Under the pieces are notes generated by a model, which was not told the origin of the DNA, did no database searches, and saw only the letters and a program-made list of their open reading frames with translations. This document shows positions 6,315 through 10,180 of a stretch of 10,180 bases of DNA, piece by piece. Position 1 is the first letter of the stretch, and every line of letters begins with the position of its first letter. The stretch covers positions 1 through 10,180 of the forward strand of contig CAZWNV010000107.1 of NCBI GenBank assembly GCA_964635265.1. Reading direction: 5' to 3'. This stretch comes from M55B175 sp964635265 (GTDB taxonomy: Bacteria; Desulfobacterota; Desulfobacteria; Desulfobacterales; Desulfosalsimonadaceae). The translations under genes were made by a program, and so were the position numbers.

Positions 6315-6590
6315 ATGACGGAAGAAATGGTTATCGAACTGGTGCGGCGGGCTGTGGGGGCGGTCCTCCTGGCCGCCTCGCCCATGATGGTTGCCGGGCT
6401 TGTGGTGGGGCTTGTGGTAAGCATTTTTCAGGCAGCCACCCAGATTAACGAGCAAACCATGACCTTTGCCCCGAAAATCGTGGCGGTGCTTGTTGCACTG
6501 GTTGTCGCAGCCCCCTGGATTTTGAATATAGTGCTGGGCCTTGCCCACCAGGTGTTTACCACCATGGTGATCCAGGGCGGCGGCGGATAG
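6315..6590 (+). CDS. fliQ: Flagellar export gate protein FliQ, 91 aa
   Basis: FliQ is a small two-helix membrane protein, four copies of which wrap around FliP/FliR in the export gate. Two hydrophobic segments are clear: about 15-38 (AVLLAASPMMVAGLVVGLVV) and 55-78. The connecting FQAATQINEQTMTFAPKI (38-55) is the hallmark of the family. Length is normal (about 90 aa). The start ATG 6315 has AGGAAG at 6303-6308, 6 nt away. It is set apart from fliP by 93 nt, unlike its tightly packed neighbours, but no promoter is recognised there, so read-through from motA is assumed. Confidence 0.96.
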   Translation: MTEEMVIELVRRAVGAVLLAASPMMVAGLVVGLVVSIFQAATQINEQTMTFAPKIVAVLVALVVAAPWILNIVLGLAHQVFTTMVIQGGGG

Positions 6591-6649
6591 CCAGCCGCCG
6601 CAGGCTTTGATTGATGCCGCAGAGGAAACCACAAAGGGAAGCTGCTGCC

Positions 6650-7426
6650 GTGGAGCTTGAGCTGTTTACAATGCAGAACTGGTATGTGTTCCTGGTGATC
6701 CTGGCCCGGATGGCCGCCATGATCGGGGCGCTGCCCATATTCACCGCCTCCCAGGCAGCGGCCCGCCTGCGGCTGGGGCTGGCGGTAGCCATTTCCCTGC
6801 TTTTGTTCCCGGTCCTGGACATCACGCTCTCCGGTGCGCAGACAAGCGCTGCCGGCCTTGGCCTGATCGTCGTGCGCGAGGCGATTCTGGGACTTCTTTT
6901 GGGCTTTGTCATCCAGCTCCTGTTTTTTGCGGTCCAGTTCGGCGGCACGATTGTCGGCTATCAAATGGGTTTTGCCGCGGCCAATATCCTCGATCCCCAG
7001 CATCAGCAGCAGATTCCCCTGCTCTCCCAGTTCCAGAACGTTTTTGCCATACTGCTGTTTCTGGCCCTGGACGTGCACCATATGCTGCTGCGGGTCATGG
7101 TGCACTCCTACGAGATCCTGCCGGTCGGCGGGTTAGACCTCTCCGGCCGGGCCATTCCCTTTATCATGGAACTGACCGGGGCCATGTTCGCCCTGGGCCT
7201 GCAGCTCATTGCCCCTGTCATGGTCGTTCTGATGCTGTCCATGTTCATCCTGGGCATCATGTCCCGGGTGTTTTCCCAGCTGCAGGTGTTTCTGCTGTCG
7301 TTTCCGATCAATATTTCCCTTGCCCTGATTATTATCGGGCTGAGCATGGAAATGGTGCTCAGCCTCATGGAGCAGGAATTCCAGGTTCTGCAGGAGCGGC
7401 TCCTGCAGATTCTGCACATGATGTGA
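6650..7426 (+). CDS. fliR: Flagellar export gate protein FliR, 258 aa
   Basis: FliR is the single-copy subunit that completes the FliP5-FliQ4-FliR1 channel. The protein is almost wholly hydrophobic, with six or so membrane segments; conserved stretches include VFLVILARMAAMIGALPIF near the start, VREAILGLLLGFVIQLLFFAVQ, and GFAAANILDPQ. The late block SRVFSQLQVFLLSFPINI corresponds to the family's usual APQ-containing motif, here with Ser in place of Pro. Start: the frame is open back to TTG 6611 and ATG 6614, but those have only weak ribosome sites and add residues (PQRKPQREAAA) unlike FliR. GTG 6650, 10 nt after AAGGGA (6634-6639), gives the usual N-terminus and length; I prefer it but am not certain. 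flhB begins 8 nt after the stop. Confidence 0.94.
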   Translation: MELELFTMQNWYVFLVILARMAAMIGALPIFTASQAAARLRLGLAVAISLLLFPVLDITLSGAQTSAAGLGLIVVREAILGLLLGFVIQLLFFAVQFGGTIVGYQMGFAAANILDPQHQQQIPLLSQFQNVFAILLFLALDVHHMLLRVMVHSYEILPVGGLDLSGRAIPFIMELTGAMFALGLQLIAPVMVVLMLSMFILGIMSRVFSQLQVFLLSFPINISLALIIIGLSMEMVLSLMEQEFQVLQERLLQILHMM

Positions 7427-7434
7427 GGCCGTAA

Positions 7435-8490
7435 ATGGCGGATGAGCAGCAGGAAGAGAAAACAGAGGAGCCGACAGAGAAGCGGCGCCGGGAATTCCGG
7501 GAAAAAGGCCAGGTGGCGCAGAGCCGGGAGGTCAACACCGCCATGCTCCTGACCGGCGTGCTGCTCCTGGGTTCTTTTTATGCACCCGTGTTCTGGCGGG
7601 ATCTGCAGGAGCTGCTGGCGTTTTTCTGGCGGAGATGCAGCGAATTCGCCGTGGATCAGCAGTCCTTTGTCCTGATTCTGATTTTTATTCTGCAGAAGAT
7701 GGCCGAACTTTTGTGGCCGCTGCTCCTTGGCTGTCTGGTGCTGGGGGTTCTCTCCGGCTACATCCAGATCGGCTGGCTGTTTACGCTAAAGCCCATGCAG
7801 CCGGATCTCAACAAACTGGACCCCATCAAGGGAATGGGCAAGCTCATCTCCATGCGGTCCTTTTTCGAGGCCGGCAAGTCCTTCGGCAAAATTATCCTGG
7901 TCGGCGTTCTTGCCTACTGGACCCTGTTTGCCCGTTTTGACAGCTTCCTGGGGCTTGCCGGGGTGAACCTGGATGCAGTGACCGGGTTTATGGCGGATGT
8001 GATGTTTGTCATCCTTTTAAAGTGTTGTCTGCTGCTGATCGTTATTGCAGTGGCGGATTATGTTTTTTCACGCTGGGAAATGGAGAAGAAAATGCGCATG
8101 ACCAAGCAGGAAGTCAAGGAAGAGCACAAGGAGACAGAGGGCGATCCCCAGGTAAAGCAGAAGGTGCGCTCCATTCAGCAGGAAATGGCCAAGAAACGCA
8201 TGATGGCCGAGGTGCCCGAATCCGACGTGGTGATCACCAACCCCACCCACTATGCGGTGGCGCTCCGCTACCGGCGGGATGACATGGATGCCCCCATTGT
8301 TACGGCCAAGGGCGCGGACCACCTGGCCCGGCGGATCCGCGAGGTCGCGGACGAACACGGCGTGCCCCGGGTCGAAAATCCGGTAGTCGCCCGATCCCTT
8401 TATCAGGTGGAGCCCGGAGAGCAGATTCCCGAAGACATGTTTAAGGCAGTTGCCGAAATTTTGGCTTACGTATACAGCCTGAAGCACTAG
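7435..8490 (+). CDS. flhB: Flagellar export switch protein FlhB, 351 aa
   Basis: FlhB sits at the export gate and switches secretion from rod/hook to filament proteins after cleaving itself. The N-terminus (EKTEEPTEKRRREFREKGQVAQSREV, in two adjoining pieces) is the classic type III switch-protein opening. Four membrane segments lie at about 36-54, 78-110, 150-168 and 185-211. A charged connector leads to the cytoplasmic domain with the autocleavage motif NPTH at 269-272 (cut between N and P), inside SDVVITNPTHYAVALRY. The numbering matches Salmonella FlhB. The end VENPVVARSLY and EDMFKAVAEILAYVY is also typical. ATG 7435 follows the fliR stop by 8 nt with TGAGG at 7424-7428. No strong terminator follows; the next gene, flhA, has its own likely promoter. 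Confidence 0.97.
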   Translation: MADEQQEEKTEEPTEKRRREFREKGQVAQSREVNTAMLLTGVLLLGSFYAPVFWRDLQELLAFFWRRCSEFAVDQQSFVLILIFILQKMAELLWPLLLGCLVLGVLSGYIQIGWLFTLKPMQPDLNKLDPIKGMGKLISMRSFFEAGKSFGKIILVGVLAYWTLFARFDSFLGLAGVNLDAVTGFMADVMFVILLKCCLLLIVIAVADYVFSRWEMEKKMRMTKQEVKEEHKETEGDPQVKQKVRSIQQEMAKKRMMAEVPESDVVITNPTHYAVALRYRRDDMDAPIVTAKGADHLARRIREVADEHGVPRVENPVVARSLYQVEPGEQIPEDMFKAVAEILAYVYSLKH

Positions 8491-8495
8491 GGTGC

Positions 8496-8516
8496 TGCCC
8501 GGACGGCAGCCGGGCA
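8496..8516 (+). other. GC-rich hairpin just after flhB
   Basis: TGCCCGG (8496-8502) and CCGGGCA (8510-8516) form a perfect 7-bp stem with a 7-nt loop. An alternative stem GCTGCC/GGCAGC (8494-8499 with 8505-8510) competes with it. There is no T run behind, so it is not a standard terminator. It may stabilise the 3' end of the motA-flhB transcript or weaken read-through into flhA; that is inference. Confidence 0.4.
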
Positions 8517-8604
8517 TCGCCATTCGAAGCGCAGAACCCGCTTGATTGCGGGGAAAATGCAGCCGGGCGGGAGCAGGGGCATTGCCCGGGAAAAGGCTCC
8601 TGCC

Positions 8605-8620
8605 TGGCAAAGGTTTTGCA
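8605..8620 (+). promoter_or_regulatory. Sigma-54 (-24/-12) promoter of flhA
   Basis: TGGCAAAGGTTTTGCA carries TGGCA and TTGCA with GG and GC exactly 10 nt apart; only the central CG of the RpoN consensus differs. It lies in the one long gap of the cluster. Transcription would start near 8631, giving a leader of about 100 nt before flhA. In Pseudomonas and Vibrio, flhA is likewise driven by a sigma-54 promoter with a flagellar enhancer-binding protein. The 100 nt upstream contains three copies of GGGAAAA counting the one just after the -12 box, and two AGCCGG hexamers, but I cannot assign an activator site. Confidence 0.78.
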
Positions 8621-8630
8621 GGGAAAACAG

Positions 8631-8734
8631 GAAAGACCCGGAAAGGACTTCGGCTTGTGGCTGTACCAGGCCTTGACCGGGGAAAAAGAAGAACGGATCG
8701 TGGCGGCAGGAACCAGACAATCGAGAGGCAATAG
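8631..8734 (+). other. Predicted structured 5' leader of flhA
   Basis: From the inferred transcription start, the leader can fold with an outer stem CCCGG (8637-8641)/CCGGG (8677-8681) around an inner hairpin GGCTTG/CCAGGCC (8652-8657 with 8667-8672, one G-U pair). Several GGA trinucleotides lie in it, at about 8640, 8645, 8681, 8694 and 8709, and some fall in unpaired positions. I do not recognise a known riboswitch; in particular the conserved bases of the cyclic-di-GMP type I aptamer are not present. No small gene is supported here. Confidence 0.35.
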
Positions 8735-10180
8735 GTGAGGCAAGTGATCGGCGAAATGATTCCGCAGCAATGGGGCCGGTTTTTTTTCAGAAGCGACGTG
8801 GTGGTTTCCCTGGGCCTGGTGATGATCCTTCTGGTGATGATCATCCCCATGCCCCCCCTGCTGCTGGATCTTTTTCTGGCCCTCAACATCACAGTGGCCC
8901 TCATGATCCTCATCATCACGCTATACGTCCAGAAGTCGCTGGAATTCTCCATTTTTCCCACTGTTTTGCTGATTACCACGCTGTTCCGCCTCTCGCTCAA
9001 CGTGGCCTCCACCCGCTTGATTTTGTTGTACGGCGATACCGGGGAATTCGCTGCGGGCAAGGTGATCCAGTCCTTCGGCAAGTTCGTGGTGGGCGGCAAC
9101 TACGTGGTGGGAATCGTTGTATTTCTTATCCTGGTGGTGATCAATTTTATTGTTATCACCAAGGGTGCCGGGCGCGTTGCCGAAGTATCGGCCCGTTTTA
9201 CCCTGGACGCCATGCCCGGCAAGCAGATGGCCATTGATGCGGACTTAAACGCGGGGCTGATCAATGAAGACCAGGCCCGGCAGAGGCGCGAGGAGATTAC
9301 CAGCGAGGCGGATTTTTTCGGCGCCATGGACGGGGCGAGCAAATTTGTGCGCGGCGATGCCATTGCCGGTATCGTGATCACCATGATCAACATCTGCGCC
9401 GGCTTTATCATCGGCGTGGTCCAGGAGAACATGCCCCTTGCCGAAGCCGCCCGCAACTATACCACGCTGACGATCGGCGACGGGCTGGTCAGCCAGATTC
9501 CCGCGCTGATTATCTCGACGGGCGCGGGCATCCTCGTTTCCAGAAGCGGGGGGATCGGGGATTTCGGCACCCAGATCAAGCGACAGTTCAGTTTCAATGT
9601 CCGGGCCATATGGGTGGTGGCCGGTATCCTGCTGGGATTCGCCCTGATTCCCGGCCTCCCGTTTCTGCCCTTTCTGGTTCTCTCGCTTCTGCTCTTTGCC
9701 CTGGCCTACGTGGTGCAGAAAGCCCACCAGGCAACTGCCGCCGCGCCGGAGGCTGCGGCCGGTGAGGAGGAGGCCGAGGCCGGCGAGCAGGAGGAAAATT
9801 ATGAGCAGCTGCTTTCGGTGGACCTTCTCGAACTCGAAGTGGGCTACGGCCTGATCCGGTTCGTGGACGCCTCCCAGGACGGCGAGCTGTTGAACCGGAT
9901 CCGCTCCATTCGCAAACAGTTCGCCCTTTCCCTGGGCTTTATCATGCCGCCGGTGCATATAAAGGACAACCTGCAGCTAAAGCCCAATGAATACCGCCTG
10001 CTGCTCAAAGGCGTGTGCGTGGCCCAGGCGGAGATGATGCCCGGGCATTACATGGCCATGGATTCCGGCAATGTCACCGAGAAGATGAAGGGGGTGCAGA
10101 CCCAGGAACCGGCATTCGGGCTTCCGGCCATATGGATTTCCGAGGATAAGAAGGAGCGGGCCCAGATGGCCGGCTATACC
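8735..10180 (+). CDS. flhA: Flagellar export gate protein FlhA, N-terminal 482 aa (3' end outside window)
   Basis: FlhA forms the nine-subunit ring of the export gate; its membrane part uses the proton motive force and its cytoplasmic part docks chaperone-substrate complexes. The frame is open to the window edge, with about 200 residues missing compared with the usual ~690. Visible are some eight membrane segments within 22-330, the FHIPEP signature RLSLNVASTRLIL (85-97), and the cytosolic-loop block ITKGAGRVAEVSARFTLDAM (141-160) followed by PGKQMAIDADLNAGLI. The stretch DGASKFVRGDAIAG carries K203 and D208, known to matter for proton-driven export. An acidic Ala/Glu-rich linker (331-358) precedes the cytoplasmic domain. 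The frame opens after TAG 8732-8734, so the start is GTG 8735 (GAGG at 8725-8728), GTG 8744 (AGGTGA at 8733-8738) or ATG 8756. I chose 8735, which places key residues at the Salmonella numbers, but this is not certain. Confidence 0.95.
   Translation, partial: MRQVIGEMIPQQWGRFFFRSDVVVSLGLVMILLVMIIPMPPLLLDLFLALNITVALMILIITLYVQKSLEFSIFPTVLLITTLFRLSLNVASTRLILLYGDTGEFAAGKVIQSFGKFVVGGNYVVGIVVFLILVVINFIVITKGAGRVAEVSARFTLDAMPGKQMAIDADLNAGLINEDQARQRREEITSEADFFGAMDGASKFVRGDAIAGIVITMINICAGFIIGVVQENMPLAEAARNYTTLTIGDGLVSQIPALIISTGAGILVSRSGGIGDFGTQIKRQFSFNVRAIWVVAGILLGFALIPGLPFLPFLVLSLLLFALAYVVQKAHQATAAAPEAAAGEEEAEAGEQEENYEQLLSVDLLELEVGYGLIRFVDASQDGELLNRIRSIRKQFALSLGFIMPPVHIKDNLQLKPNEYRLLLKGVCVAQAEMMPGHYMAMDSGNVTEKMKGVQTQEPAFGLPAIWISEDKKERAQMAGYT

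Noticed and set aside
6591..6649. Sigma-54-like GG...GC pair between fliQ and fliR.
   Set aside because: Spacing is 11 nt rather than 10, and neither the TGGC nor the TTGC box is intact.
8585..8720. Cyclic-di-GMP riboswitch upstream of flhA.
   Set aside because: The conserved aptamer bases of the type I class (such as the CACGCACAGGGCAAACC and GGGACGCAAAGC segments) are not present.
8546..8734. Possible 62-codon small gene in the flhB-flhA gap.
   Set aside because: TTG start without a good ribosome site, Arg/Gly/Lys-rich low-complexity product, and it overlaps the sigma-54 promoter.
8068..9099. Minus-strand open frame of 343 codons across the flhB-flhA gap.
   Set aside because: It runs antisense through conserved flhB and flhA codons and the promoter gap; its composition is that of a shadow.
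8770..9237. Plus-strand frame of 155 codons beginning at ATG 8770.
   Set aside because: It is the +1 frame of flhA; the true frame gives a complete FHIPEP-family match through the same DNA.

Overview
The window is one continuous plus-strand block of flagellar genes. It carries the 3' end of the hook gene flgE, the stator genes motA and motB, fliL, the C-ring genes fliM and fliN, the export-gate genes fliO, fliP, fliQ, fliR and flhB, and the first roughly 480 codons of flhA. Twelve genes are seen, two of them cut by the window edges. No tRNA, rRNA, transposon, phage gene or CRISPR array is visible.

The organism is a Gram-negative swimmer. The GC-rich codon use, the order flgE-motAB-fliLMNOPQR-flhBA and two sigma-54-type promoters fit a deltaproteobacterium (Desulfobacterota, perhaps a Desulfobacterales sulfate reducer). 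This assignment is inference from style and synteny. The same gene order is known from spirochaetes and Firmicutes, but here the small flbD gene that often sits between flgE and motA is absent.

Layout: flgE ends at 1412 and is followed by a strong intrinsic terminator (1444-1470). A -24/-12 (RpoN) promoter (1537-1552) then starts the motA operon. From motA to flhB the genes lie 3 to about 90 nt apart, fliO and fliP overlap by ATGA, and no strong terminator interrupts them, so one long transcript is likely. A 93-nt spacer between fliP and fliQ holds a small array of an 8-bp repeat. A 244-nt gap between flhB and flhA holds a second -24/-12 promoter (8605-8620), giving flhA its own start and a structured leader of about 100 nt.

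Function: MotA/MotB form the ion-driven stator, closest to the PomA/PomB sodium type by recalled sequence features, and FliL supports it. FliM and FliN form the switch that binds CheY-P. FliP, FliQ, FliR, FlhB and FlhA form the membrane export gate, and FliO helps FliP assemble. FlgE is an export substrate that builds the hook.

This is largely a well-known system and I see no new one. The most useful extra observations are the two matched sigma-54 promoters, a calcium-loop motif and duplicated insert in the hook protein, loss of the FliM GGxG loop, the 8-bp repeat array, and a triple Shine-Dalgarno repeat that also encodes the FliO tail.
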